A stretch of DNA of 64,000 nt. Source: Vibrio sp. RE86 (GTDB lineage Bacteria > Pseudomonadota > Gammaproteobacteria > Enterobacterales > Vibrionaceae). Below the pieces are notes generated by a model that saw only the letters and a program-made list of their open reading frames with translations, was not told where the DNA came from and made no database searches. The stretch covers positions 1-64,000 of the forward strand of contig NZ_VTXI01000019.1 in assembly GCF_013114545.1 (NCBI RefSeq), written 5' to 3'. A program made the position numbers and the translations under genes. This document shows, piece by piece, positions 18,585 to 26,408 of this stretch (position 1 is the stretch's first letter; each line of letters begins with the position of its first letter).

Positions 18585-19220
18585 CTACGGGCGCAGTATC
18601 ACAGTGTATGGCTGTGTGATCGTTGGGTCAGAACGAATAAGTACCCCGTCTTGAGTTCGAATACTATTCAGCGTATCAAGATCACGACCAATACGATCCG
18701 CAGGTAAGAAACCTTGCGCTGTCGCAACAACAATGCGTGACTGCATCCCTACCACTCGAGCATTCACAAGCACACCACCTTCTTGACGAAGCATAGTACC
18801 TGTTAAGACATATTGAATGTCTTGCTCTTGTGCAAGATCTTTCCAGTCTCGGCTAAAGGCGAAGTCACCTTGGTGAGTCACTTGGATAGAGCCAGTGGTT
18901 TTAAAATCCACCACTCTAAAGCCACGACGTTGAAACTGGTGAATAAATCCTTCAGATACAGAATTACCTAGCCAGTTTGTCGCATCCATATTTTGCAGAT
19001 CAACAAAAGACGTCACCGCGATCGGCGTTCTTGCCGACACACTCGTGTTCGATATCATTAGATCTTCTGTCATGCTCTCGACAAAAAAGTCAAGAGTATG
19101 ACGCGGGCTATCCATTAACATGAACTGTGAACCTGGGTAAGGTTCTTTACCGTTATATATTGGCGCATACGCACAAGCGGTCAAAAACACCACTGGTACT
19201 AGCGATAACCATTTTTTCAT
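18585..19220 (-). CDS. flgO: Flagellar outer-membrane lipoprotein FlgO
   Basis: 211 residues with lipobox LTAC (Cys16). Conserved FlgO features are IAVTSFVDLQNMDATNWLGNS and QYVLTGTMLRQEGGVLVNARVV. In V. cholerae FlgO helps anchor and stiffen the flagellum; it forms an operon with flgP here. It is transcribed divergently from flgT across 163 bp. Confidence 0.92.
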   Translation of the reverse strand: MKKWLSLVPVVFLTACAYAPIYNGKEPYPGSQFMLMDSPRHTLDFFVESMTEDLMISNTSVSARTPIAVTSFVDLQNMDATNWLGNSVSEGFIHQFQRRGFRVVDFKTTGSIQVTHQGDFAFSRDWKDLAQEQDIQYVLTGTMLRQEGGVLVNARVVGMQSRIVVATAQGFLPADRIGRDLDTLNSIRTQDGVLIRSDPTITQPYTVILRP

Positions 19221-19280
19221 TCTCTCAATCTCCGATACATTAAGGCGTTAATGCTCATTCTTTTAGCTGATATCTAAAAG

Positions 19281-19295
19281 TGGAACATTCCTTGC
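19281..19295 (+). promoter_or_regulatory. Sigma-54-like promoter of flgT
   Basis: TGGAAC-ATTCC-TTGC: one mismatch in the -24 box, exact -12 box and spacing. It lies 89 bp before flgT. I could not find a comparable site for the divergent flgOP. Confidence 0.6.
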
Positions 19296-19383
19296 TTTTC
19301 TATCTATGCAACTATTTAGAAAGGCAATGCCTAAATCAGCTAAGATTTATTAAGCAAAAAATGAACCAACTTGGTAATCAAAC

Positions 19384-20517
19384 ATGAAAAAATCACTTCT
19401 GATCCTTTTTACAACCATTTACATTAGCTTGTTTTCATCAAGCGTCTTTGCGGGATGGTATGAAGTGACAGGAACTGCCACCGTGGTTTCGTCCGAGGAA
19501 GTCGCTCGCATTCATGCACTGGAAGATGCCTTATATAAAGCCGTCAGTTTCTCGGGTGCGGACATCGGCAGTATCGCGAATCTACGACCGCTTTTAGAAG
19601 CAGGCAGGAAAGAGTACCAATTCACTGGCAGCGAAGTTCGTTACATCTTGGTGGAAGAAGAGAGAACGCGAAGTAACGTCATGTTTGTTCGTGCTCGTAT
19701 TGATATTTACCCATCGGCAACGGGTTGCCACGTAGAACAATATAAGAAGACATTTCTAGTCGGAAACATTGACCTAGCGTCACCGCAACAAGCAGTAATG
19801 GGCCAGATTTACAATGTCGGTGATGATTTTGCCAATGTAATTAATCGTCAACTCGATCAAGAGTCAGCCAATTTTATCTCTGTAGGTACCACAGACTTTG
19901 AAATCAATAAACGATACCCAGAGCGTTTAAAAATGATCGCTCAAGACACTGGCGCTCAGTACATTATTGGTGGGGTGATTACCGATTTGACCGCGACCAT
20001 CGATAAGAAACTGCTCAAAGATGATGTGATCAACCGCCAGTTTGCACTCGAGATGACAGTTTTTGATGGCAAAACCGGGAACGAAGTCTACAACAGAAAC
20101 TATCGTGAGGTAGCGAGCTGGCCATTTGCTAAAACCAGTCAAGTCGATACGAAAAGTGCTCGATTTTGGGCTTCGACATACGGCGATATGATGCTTCGTG
20201 TCAGCCGTAACATCATGCTCGATTTGGAATCAGAGGTCTCTTGTAAAATCACCTTGCCAGAGGTAGTGGCCAAGTGGGGTAACACCATCACGATGGACTT
20301 AGGTCGCTTACATGGCGTGCAGCAAGGTGACCAGTTACAACTGTGGCATACAGGCTCGTTTATTGATCAACGCGGACTTCCTAGAAACAAAGTGACACAA
20401 ACCGATATCACATTGACCGTTTCTCGTGTTTATGAAAGTGAAGCTGAACTCACCGTGGACCAACCAGAACTTGCAGGAAGTATTCAGATTGGTGATGTCA
20501 TGCATAAAATGCTTTAA
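19384..20517 (+). CDS. flgT: Flagellar H-ring protein FlgT
   Basis: 377 residues with a Sec signal peptide cleaved after SVFA (about residue 23). The conserved FlgT start GWYEVTGTATVVSSEEVARIHALEDAL (quoted in part) and the C-terminal GRLHGVQQGDQLQLWHTGSF domain are present. FlgT builds the periplasmic H ring outside the LP ring, and recruits MotX/MotY for the sodium-driven Vibrio motor. MotX and MotY are not in the window. Confidence 0.94.
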   Translation: MKKSLLILFTTIYISLFSSSVFAGWYEVTGTATVVSSEEVARIHALEDALYKAVSFSGADIGSIANLRPLLEAGRKEYQFTGSEVRYILVEEERTRSNVMFVRARIDIYPSATGCHVEQYKKTFLVGNIDLASPQQAVMGQIYNVGDDFANVINRQLDQESANFISVGTTDFEINKRYPERLKMIAQDTGAQYIIGGVITDLTATIDKKLLKDDVINRQFALEMTVFDGKTGNEVYNRNYREVASWPFAKTSQVDTKSARFWASTYGDMMLRVSRNIMLDLESEVSCKITLPEVVAKWGNTITMDLGRLHGVQQGDQLQLWHTGSFIDQRGLPRNKVTQTDITLTVSRVYESEAELTVDQPELAGSIQIGDVMHKML

Positions 20518-20605
20518 CTCGAAGATATTAAAGCCACTGACATAACGCACTATCTCATTTAGAGCGGGACATAACGCTAATTCAGTACAAAACAGCTGTA
20601 ATTGA

Positions 20606-20638
20606 GGGCTAAGTAGAGAAATACTTAGCCCTTTTCTT
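20606..20638 (+). terminator. Terminator of flgT
   Basis: Ten-base stem GGGCTAAGTA / TACTTAGCCC with a six-base loop, followed by TTTTCTT. Confidence 0.88.
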
Positions 20639-20707
20639 ACACGAATCTTCACCATCTTCCCAGTTTCATCTAGAATAGTTATTAATAAAGTTATCTATAG
20701 CCATACT

Positions 20708-21214
20708 ATGAAAAAGAGTAACTTAGAGACAAATACTGGACACCGCTTTATTTCTAAAGCTAAAACCGCATTCAAGATCCATATACACACCCCAGATGAT
20801 AAAGTGCTTCACCGCTCTGTCGGATATATTCGTATTGGGGAAAAAAAAGGACTAAAGAAAGCGATCAAACTCAGGAATGAACTGGGCAGCGAAATGTGGG
20901 GGAAATTTTGGCGTAGATTGCTCAAGGATCCTTATTTAATGACTCGACTGCCTCATTCTTTAGAGCCTAAGATCATTTTCAAGCCAAGACCAACCAAAGA
21001 ACACCCAGATGCAAAAGACGAGTGTTATATCGCAGCTTGGCGTAACTACGATGAACATGGCAAGCTTATTTATCGCAGCGTTGTCTGTTCGATCAAGAAG
21101 CATGGCCGCTTAGCCGCTTACTCTAAAACTAAGAAAGCGCTACTTGCCGCAAATAAAGAGAACTTAGAGATTTTGGAGTTTATGGGGCGTTTGAACAGCA
21201 TCGATTTGAAGTAA
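20708..21214 (+). CDS. Unrecognised basic protein with AP2-like segments
   Basis: 168 residues, strongly basic, with no signal peptide and no membrane segment. I do not recognise a named family with confidence. Two segments look alike in plan: VGYIRIGEKKGLKKAIKLRN (about 39-58) and CYIAAWRNYDEHGKLIYRSV followed by KTKKALLAANKENLE (about 105-155). Each has a short beta-rich piece with W/Y and basic residues followed by a helix, as in AP2/integrase N-terminal DNA-binding domains. A nucleic-acid-binding role is an inference. It stands alone between two terminators, and composition does not differ obviously from its neighbours. Confidence 0.6.
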   Translation: MKKSNLETNTGHRFISKAKTAFKIHIHTPDDKVLHRSVGYIRIGEKKGLKKAIKLRNELGSEMWGKFWRRLLKDPYLMTRLPHSLEPKIIFKPRPTKEHPDAKDECYIAAWRNYDEHGKLIYRSVVCSIKKHGRLAAYSKTKKALLAANKENLEILEFMGRLNSIDLK

Positions 21215-21224
21215 CCCAAACAAA

Positions 21225-21249
21225 AAAGCCTTGGTCATACCAAGGCTTT
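21225..21249. terminator. Bidirectional terminator between the 168-aa gene and ompA
   Basis: Eleven-base perfect inverted repeat AAAGCCTTGGT / ACCAAGGCTTT with loop CAT, ending in T-runs on both strands. Confidence 0.92.
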
Positions 21250-21266
21250 ACTTTTACATCACGCCA

Positions 21267-22241
21267 TTATTTCTCTTCGTATTCAAAACCCGGCACGACA
21301 ATTTCAACTCGACGGTTCTCTGCTCTGCCTTGTCTAGTCTCGTTCGACGCAATCGGATTGTTTTCGCCTTCACCTGAGACAGTAATGCGAGAGCTATCAA
21401 TACCTTTCTCTTCTAAAACGGTTGCAACGGCTTGAGCACGCTTCTCTGATAGCATTTGATTGTACTCCGCAGCACCTGAAGAGTCGGTATACCCAGTGAT
21501 CTCAACATTAGCTTGAGGGAATTCATTCATAAACTGGGCAAGTTCATCGATAGGACCTTCACTCTCTGGTTTAAGAGTTGAGCTATTAAGTTCAAAGTTA
21601 CCCGAATCAATTCTCGCTTCAAAGGATTTGATCACTGGCGTGGCGACAACGACTTCCTCTTCTACCACCGTTTCTTCAACGACTTTTTCTTCAACCATCA
21701 TAGGTTCTTGTGCTGGCTCATCACTGCCGCCAAAGCTGTAAACGAAGCCAAGTGATGCCGTATTAACCGCGGCTCTTACGAGGTCATTATTCACATCCGT
21801 CAAGCGCTGGTATTCAAGGCGAACACGAATGTTACTATCTGGGTTAAGCTCTAAGCCTAAAGCGCCTAGGTATGAGTTGTCGCTTTTGTCTCCATACTCA
21901 ACATAGGCACCACCAAATTTACCATAGATATCCAGCGTATCCGTGATTGGGGCACTAAGTTTAGGCGCAAGGGTCCAAGCTGTCGCCTTGTCATCATTAA
22001 TCCCGTCACCAGTAAACTCACCTAAGTAGTCATACCCTGCTTCAAGAGACAGGTAATCTAAAAAGTCATAACCGACAAATAGACCACCAGCGGCTGAATC
22101 ATCGTCGCAATTTGTTGTGATGGATGTACAAGCATCATCCAACCATGATTTACCAACTTTAGCCCCTAGATATACATCGGCGTTTGCCGCCATTGAACCT
22201 AATGCAAGCGTACTTGAAATTACCACTGCCAATTTCTTCAT
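21267..22241 (-). CDS. ompA: Outer-membrane protein OmpA
   Basis: 324 residues. Signal peptide MKKLAVVISSTLALGSMAANA, an eight-strand barrel (about 22-180), an acidic hinge rich in Val and Glu (VEEKVVEETVVEEEVVV), and a C-terminal OmpA/MotB peptidoglycan-binding domain with VEITGYTDSSGAAEYNQMLS and GRAENRRVEI. It ties the outer membrane to murein. A GTG two codons upstream is in frame, but AAGGAAG lies five bases before the ATG at 22241, which is preferred. Confidence 0.95.
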   Translation of the reverse strand: MKKLAVVISSTLALGSMAANADVYLGAKVGKSWLDDACTSITTNCDDDSAAGGLFVGYDFLDYLSLEAGYDYLGEFTGDGINDDKATAWTLAPKLSAPITDTLDIYGKFGGAYVEYGDKSDNSYLGALGLELNPDSNIRVRLEYQRLTDVNNDLVRAAVNTASLGFVYSFGGSDEPAQEPMMVEEKVVEETVVEEEVVVATPVIKSFEARIDSGNFELNSSTLKPESEGPIDELAQFMNEFPQANVEITGYTDSSGAAEYNQMLSEKRAQAVATVLEEKGIDSSRITVSGEGENNPIASNETRQGRAENRRVEIVVPGFEYEEK

Positions 22242-22560
22242 GAGCACTTCCTTATTGTTATCAGAGTATTTGAAGGTAGAGAAACCCCACCCTCTTGGAC
22301 CGCCTGCGAACGTTCAACAAAACAGTCACTTTAGCGACTTAACTTTAAACCATCCCTACTCAAACAACTTTCTCAAAAATGAGAAACAAGACATTGATTA
22401 AAACAATCTATGTGAGTTACTGATAGAAACAATAAAGCCCTGATCTAAGATCAGGGCTAAAGCTGCATTACCTAAAAACTCAACGTCTATCTCATAATAA
22501 AAAACCGCACTCGTTAAAGTGCGGTTTTAGATTTATAGACTGAATGCTTGTTAACAGTAA
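22242..22560. other. ompA leader and gltX-ompA intergenic region
   Basis: No gene is seen. A palindrome AGCCCTGATC / GATCAGGGCT lies at 22436-22458 without a T-tract on the plus side, and the gltX terminator lies at 22499-22528. The 22260-22400 part is the presumed ompA promoter and untranslated leader; no operator was recognised. Confidence 0.45.
22499..22528 (-). terminator. Terminator of gltX
   Basis: Eleven-base stem AAAACCGCACT / AGTGCGGTTTT. On the minus strand it ends in six T. It lies 32 bp after the gltX stop. Confidence 0.9.
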
Positions 22561-23988
22561 TTAAGCGTTCGCTTCACGCTCTTCGATAAATGCGATTGCC
22601 ATCTTAATACGAGCTACTGCACGCTCTTTGCCTACGAGTTCCATTACCGCATCAACAGAAGGAGACTGACCGCCACCTGTGACTGCTACGCGTAGAGGCA
22701 TACCGATTTTGCCCATGCCGATTTCTAGCTCTTCACAAACAGCAGCAATAACACCTTCTTTGATGTTTGCTGTTGTCCACTCTTCTAGTGCTTCTGCTTT
22801 CGCAAGTGCAAGTTCTAGTGGACCTTTAGCAACGCCGCGCAGGTGTTTCTTAGCCGCGCCCGCTTCAAACTCAGAGAAATCTTCATAGAAGTAACGAATT
22901 TGCTCAGCAAGTTCTACTAGCGTGTTACAACGTTCACCAACTAGCTTGATTACCTCAGTGATTGCAGGACCGTTTTCAATGTTTAGGTTCTGGTTGTCTA
23001 GGTGCCATTGTAGGTACTCTGCCACATACTCAGGAGCTGATGTCTTGATGTAGTGGTTGTTCAACCAAAGTAGCTTCTCAGTATTGAATGCTGACGCTGA
23101 TTTAGAAACAGCATCTAGAGAGAATAGGTTGATCATCTCTTCTTGAGAGAAGATCTCTTGGTCACCGTGAGACCAACCAAGACGCACTAGGTAGTTGTTC
23201 AGTGCATTTGGTAGGTAGCCTTCATCGCGGTATTGCATGACAGATACAGCGCCATGACGCTTAGACAGCTTCGCACCGTCATCACCTAGAATCATTGCAC
23301 AGTGTGCGAACGTTGGTACTGGCGCACCTAATGCTTCGTAGATGTTGATTTGACGAGGCGTATTGTTGATGTGGTCTTCGCCACGAACAACGTGTGTAAT
23401 ACCCATGTCCCAGTCATCCACAACCACAACAAAGTTGTACGTTGGCGCGCCATCAGTACGACGAATGATTAGGTCATCTAGCTGGCTGTTAGCGATTTCG
23501 ATGCGACCACGGATTTGGTCTTCAAATACAACGCTGCCTTCTTTCGGGTTACGGAAACGAACAACAAACGCATCACCTTCTTTTGCTGCTACATTTGCTG
23601 CCACAACTTTTGGATGATTTGCATCGTAACGAGGCATTTCTTTCGCTGCTTCTTGCTCTGCACGAATCTCTTCAAGCAGCTCTTTAGACGCGTAACATTT
23701 GTATGCTTTGTCTTCCGCTAGTAGCTTATCAACCATCTCGTTGTAACGGTCGAAACGCTTCGACTGGAAGTAAGGACCTTCATTCCACTCAAGACCCATC
23801 CACTGCATACCTTCTAGGATCGCATCAACAGCTTCCTGAGAGTTACGTTCTAGGTCAGTATCTTCGATACGTAGAACGAATTCACCGCCTTGGTTTTTCG
23901 CGTATAGCCAAGAGTAAAGTGCAGTACGTGCACCACCAACGTGAAGGTAGCCAGTAGGGCTAGGAGCAAAACGAGTTTTAACCGTCAT
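22561..23988 (-). CDS. gltX: Glutamate--tRNA ligase
   Basis: 475 residues. Class I synthetase charging tRNA-Glu in the cytoplasm. The HIGH-type motif is within [12 protein letters not shown] (8-19) and the KMSKS-type motif is KLSKR in [15 protein letters not shown]. The C-terminal anticodon-binding region ends in [19 protein letters not shown]. Length is normal for the enterobacterial/Vibrio GltX. Single gene with its own terminator. Confidence 0.97.
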   Translation of the reverse strand: MTVKTRFAPSPTGYLHVGGARTALYSWLYAKNQGGEFVLRIEDTDLERNSQEAVDAILEGMQWMGLEWNEGPYFQSKRFDRYNEMVDKLLAEDKAYKCYASKELLEEIRAEQEAAKEMPRYDANHPKVVAANVAAKEGDAFVVRFRNPKEGSVVFEDQIRGRIEIANSQLDDLIIRRTDGAPTYNFVVVVDDWDMGITHVVRGEDHINNTPRQINIYEALGAPVPTFAHCAMILGDDGAKLSKRHGAVSVMQYRDEGYLPNALNNYLVRLGWSHGDQEIFSQEEMINLFSLDAVSKSASAFNTEKLLWLNNHYIKTSAPEYVAEYLQWHLDNQNLNIENGPAITEVIKLVGERCNTLVELAEQIRYFYEDFSEFEAGAAKKHLRGVAKGPLELALAKAEALEEWTTANIKEGVIAAVCEELEIGMGKIGMPLRVAVTGGGQSPSVDAVMELVGKERAVARIKMAIAFIEEREANA

Positions 23989-24102
23989 GTAAAATACCTT
24001 GATTGTCTAGATGACCACACCAAGCCAAACGGCATGGTGCCAAAATTGCGCGTTATTTTAGCACCGATACGTAATTCTACAATCCATCATCAACAATCTT
24101 TG

Positions 24103-24741
24103 TTAATCGTTGATGTGTTTTACTGCCCATGAAATAAACTCTTGACGTTGTGCAGGTGTCATTTGAAGAAATTCGCCTTGAATGCCCTTAGAAACGGCAC
24201 TGGATGACTGCGTCTTGTTAGCAGACTGACGCTGGTCTGAAGTCGGCTGAATTGCGGGCTCAACGACGTTAATTGCAGCCACACCACCCGCTAGATTGTA
24301 CTGTTCAAGCATCTCATCGTAGTCTTTAATCAAAGCAAAGGTTTGGTCGTAAACAAGCTCTATTTCTACTGGTACGTCATTACCGTTACTGGTCACTTTC
24401 ACCGTTGGTTGCTTTTCGAATTTTCTTACACCACGCTCGTCTCTAATAGCGAAAGGCGTTTCAAACTTTAACGTCTGGTTATTTGCTTCAAACTTTACGA
24501 CCATCGGAAGAGAGTTAAACTTTTTCTTGCCACCATTACCATCAACCATGGCGGTAACGCGTATCAAAAGTTGATTGACACCATTCTCTATTTTTAAATC
24601 CCCTTTTGCTTTCTTAGGGGTGGTGTTTATCTCTTGATTTACCGCCAATATGTCAACTCGATTGTCGGTTTGAATAGTGACTTGCGCGCTAGCCAAGGTA
24701 CTCATTAGACCTAATGCAATAACCCCTAAAAATTTGTTCAT
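24103..24741 (-). CDS. DUF2057 (YccT-like) secreted protein, copy 1
   Basis: 212 residues with signal peptide MNKFLGVIALGLMSTLASA. Mature N-terminus VTIQTDNRVDILAVNQE, then a beta-rich region (GVNQLLIRVTAMVDGNGGKKKFN; VKFEANNQTLKFETPFAIRD) typical of DUF2057. The C-terminus has EFLQMTPAQRQEFISWAVKHI. The molecular function of the family is not known to me. It follows a porin gene across a hairpin terminator. A second DUF2057 gene at 48225 sits in the same arrangement behind another porin, which suggests linked functions in the envelope. Confidence 0.8.
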   Translation of the reverse strand: MNKFLGVIALGLMSTLASAQVTIQTDNRVDILAVNQEINTTPKKAKGDLKIENGVNQLLIRVTAMVDGNGGKKKFNSLPMVVKFEANNQTLKFETPFAIRDERGVRKFEKQPTVKVTSNGNDVPVEIELVYDQTFALIKDYDEMLEQYNLAGGVAAINVVEPAIQPTSDQRQSANKTQSSSAVSKGIQGEFLQMTPAQRQEFISWAVKHIND

Positions 24742-24764
24742 GTTTCCTCACCTGCTACAAACGG

Positions 24765-24788
24765 AAAAAGGCGGACACTCGGTCCGCC
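24765..24788 (-). terminator. Terminator/attenuator between porin 1 and DUF2057 copy 1
   Basis: Stem GGCGGAC / GTCCGCC with a five-base loop, followed on the minus strand by five T. It lies 18 bp after the porin stop and 24 bp before the DUF2057 start, so most transcripts should stop here with some read-through. Confidence 0.85.
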
Positions 24789-24805
24789 GTATCATTATTA
24801 TTAGA

Positions 24806-25915
24806 TTAGAATGTCCACTCAGTACCGATACGAACCATTAGATCGTCATCGTAAGTAGAATCGTCTTGCTGTGTTAGACGCAAGAATGTGTACACAGAGT
24901 TAAATGAGTAACCAAATTCACCACTGATCGATGTTGAATCTAAATCTTTGTTGTCAACGCCATCTTGTTGACCAGACTGGTCTGCGTAACCCACACGGAT
25001 GTTAGCGTTACCAAAGAAGTAGTTAGCTTGTACAGAGTAAGCATCAATTTCACGCTTCAAGTATCCGTAGCCACCACCGCTATTAGTAGAGTCGTAAGAA
25101 CCTGACTTGTAAGCACCTAAAATATTGAAGTTATCGATTGGGCGTAGTTCAAAACCGAAGAAGTAAGAGTCAGTATCACCAATTGAAGCTGTTTTGCCTG
25201 GGTCCCAAGTCGGTTGATCTGGAGTTGCGTTGTTAGTATCCCAGTGACCGTCTTCACCACCCTCAAACGTTGTACCTTTTGCCGTCTCAAATGCTGCATG
25301 TAGCGTTAGCATATCAACAGGTGTTACAGATACAGAACCACCAAAGAAGTTTGAGTCTTCGTGGTTTTCACTACCGTTACCACCAGCTAGGCTGAATTTC
25401 ACCATATCTGCGAACATTGGAGAGTCGTAACGCCCCATTTGGCTCTTACGGTCAAAGTGGTAACGCTCACCTGATCTCCAAGCACGGTCAAAAGTACGAC
25501 CTAAGTTAGAGGCAGAGTACGGCCAGTCAACAAGTTCGTATAAAGGTGTCAGCATACGACCAAAACGTACTTGACCCCAATCGTCGCCACGCAGACCTAC
25601 GAATGTATCACGGTTACCTAGGTCAGCACCGTAGTCCAGTACCCAACCTGACTCTACTTGAGCAAATGCTGTCACACTGTCAGTCATCACTTTTGCAGCG
25701 CGGAATCCAACGCGAGTTTCATTTTCTAGAGACCAACCTGCATCAGGACCTGTTGGGTTCGATGCGCCGTAATCTACAGCAGAAATAGACACAACACCGT
25801 ACACTTCAACGTTTGCGTCGTTCGGATCACCAATCATATATGCGTTTGCAGTACCTGCGGCCAAGGTAGCTGCAGTGATTGCTGCGCCAAGAAGTGTCTT
25901 TTTGAAATGAGACAT
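24806..25915 (-). CDS. General porin (Gram-negative trimeric type), copy 1
   Basis: 369 residues. Signal peptide MSHFKKTLLGAAITAATLAA...ANA, mature YMIGDPNDANVEVYGVVS, and a C-terminal TEWTF with the terminal aromatic needed for outer-membrane assembly. Internal RDTFVGLRGDDWGQVRFGRM is the loop-3/strand signature of OmpU/OmpT-like porins. It is paralogous to the porin at 49066 (shared RDT-GL-D--GQ--GR-----Y--VDWP pattern). ATG at 25915 is preceded by GGGGTTAATCTT. A long leader with a hairpin lies upstream. ToxR control is plausible because toxR is in this window, but no operator was identified. Confidence 0.93.
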   Translation of the reverse strand: MSHFKKTLLGAAITAATLAAGTANAYMIGDPNDANVEVYGVVSISAVDYGASNPTGPDAGWSLENETRVGFRAAKVMTDSVTAFAQVESGWVLDYGADLGNRDTFVGLRGDDWGQVRFGRMLTPLYELVDWPYSASNLGRTFDRAWRSGERYHFDRKSQMGRYDSPMFADMVKFSLAGGNGSENHEDSNFFGGSVSVTPVDMLTLHAAFETAKGTTFEGGEDGHWDTNNATPDQPTWDPGKTASIGDTDSYFFGFELRPIDNFNILGAYKSGSYDSTNSGGGYGYLKREIDAYSVQANYFFGNANIRVGYADQSGQQDGVDNKDLDSTSISGEFGYSFNSVYTFLRLTQQDDSTYDDDLMVRIGTEWTF

Positions 25916-26345
25916 AAGATTAACCCCTATTATTTTTAAGATTTATTTTGTTTAGTTCTCCCCGCCAGGTGAGTTAACTCATTGATTTAACGGGGAGGAC
26001 TATTTATGGACAGGGGCATCTTGGCAAACTTTTTTCGCAACAAAAAACGAACCAAATGAAAATTCGACGCACTTCAAAAAAAGTCAATAGAAACAATTAC
26101 AAACCAAATTAAAATCAACAACTTAAAAGTAAAACATAAAAAACAAAAACGTCAATTTTAGAATTTGTAGTGTCTGAACTCTGTAAATTACGGTAATAGT
26201 GTTAGCCAGTTCTCACACCTTTTTGAATAATTCACGGAACTTTATATTTGTCGATAAAAAAGCTTGATACAAATCCCATTCAATTTCATCAAGAAATAGG
26301 CCGTTCTAAAGCAAATTGACGTTTTTACCACTTTAAAAAAGGCTA
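25916..26345. other. Porin 1 leader and intergenic region
   Basis: No gene is seen in this AT-rich stretch of more than 400 bp. A strong hairpin (25956-25964 with 25991-25999: TTCTCCCCG / CGGGGAGGA) encloses the palindrome GAGTTAACTC at 25971-25980. It lies about 40 bp before the porin start, inside its likely 5' untranslated leader. The remainder holds long A/T runs and the presumed porin promoter. Confidence 0.5.
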
Positions 26346-26376
26346 TTGACCTTACCCTTGCGGTAAGGTTTAAGCT
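26346..26376 (+). promoter_or_regulatory. CueR-type operator/promoter of copA
   Basis: The inverted repeat ACCTTACC-CTTGC-GGTAAGGT (26349-26369) sits between -35 TTGACC (26346-26351) and -10 TAAGCT (26371-26376). The spacer is 19 bp, the overlong spacing diagnostic of MerR-family activation. The sequence is close to the known CueR boxes of copA promoters. The cueR gene is not in the window. Confidence 0.88.
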
Positions 26377-26408
26377 TAAGCATCTTCATAAGTTTCTAAG
26401 GTTTAGTC

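Noticed and set aside
26056-26109. 17-codon frame upstream of copA
   Set aside because: It is in a very AT-rich region, has no ribosome binding site, and its composition follows the local A-runs.
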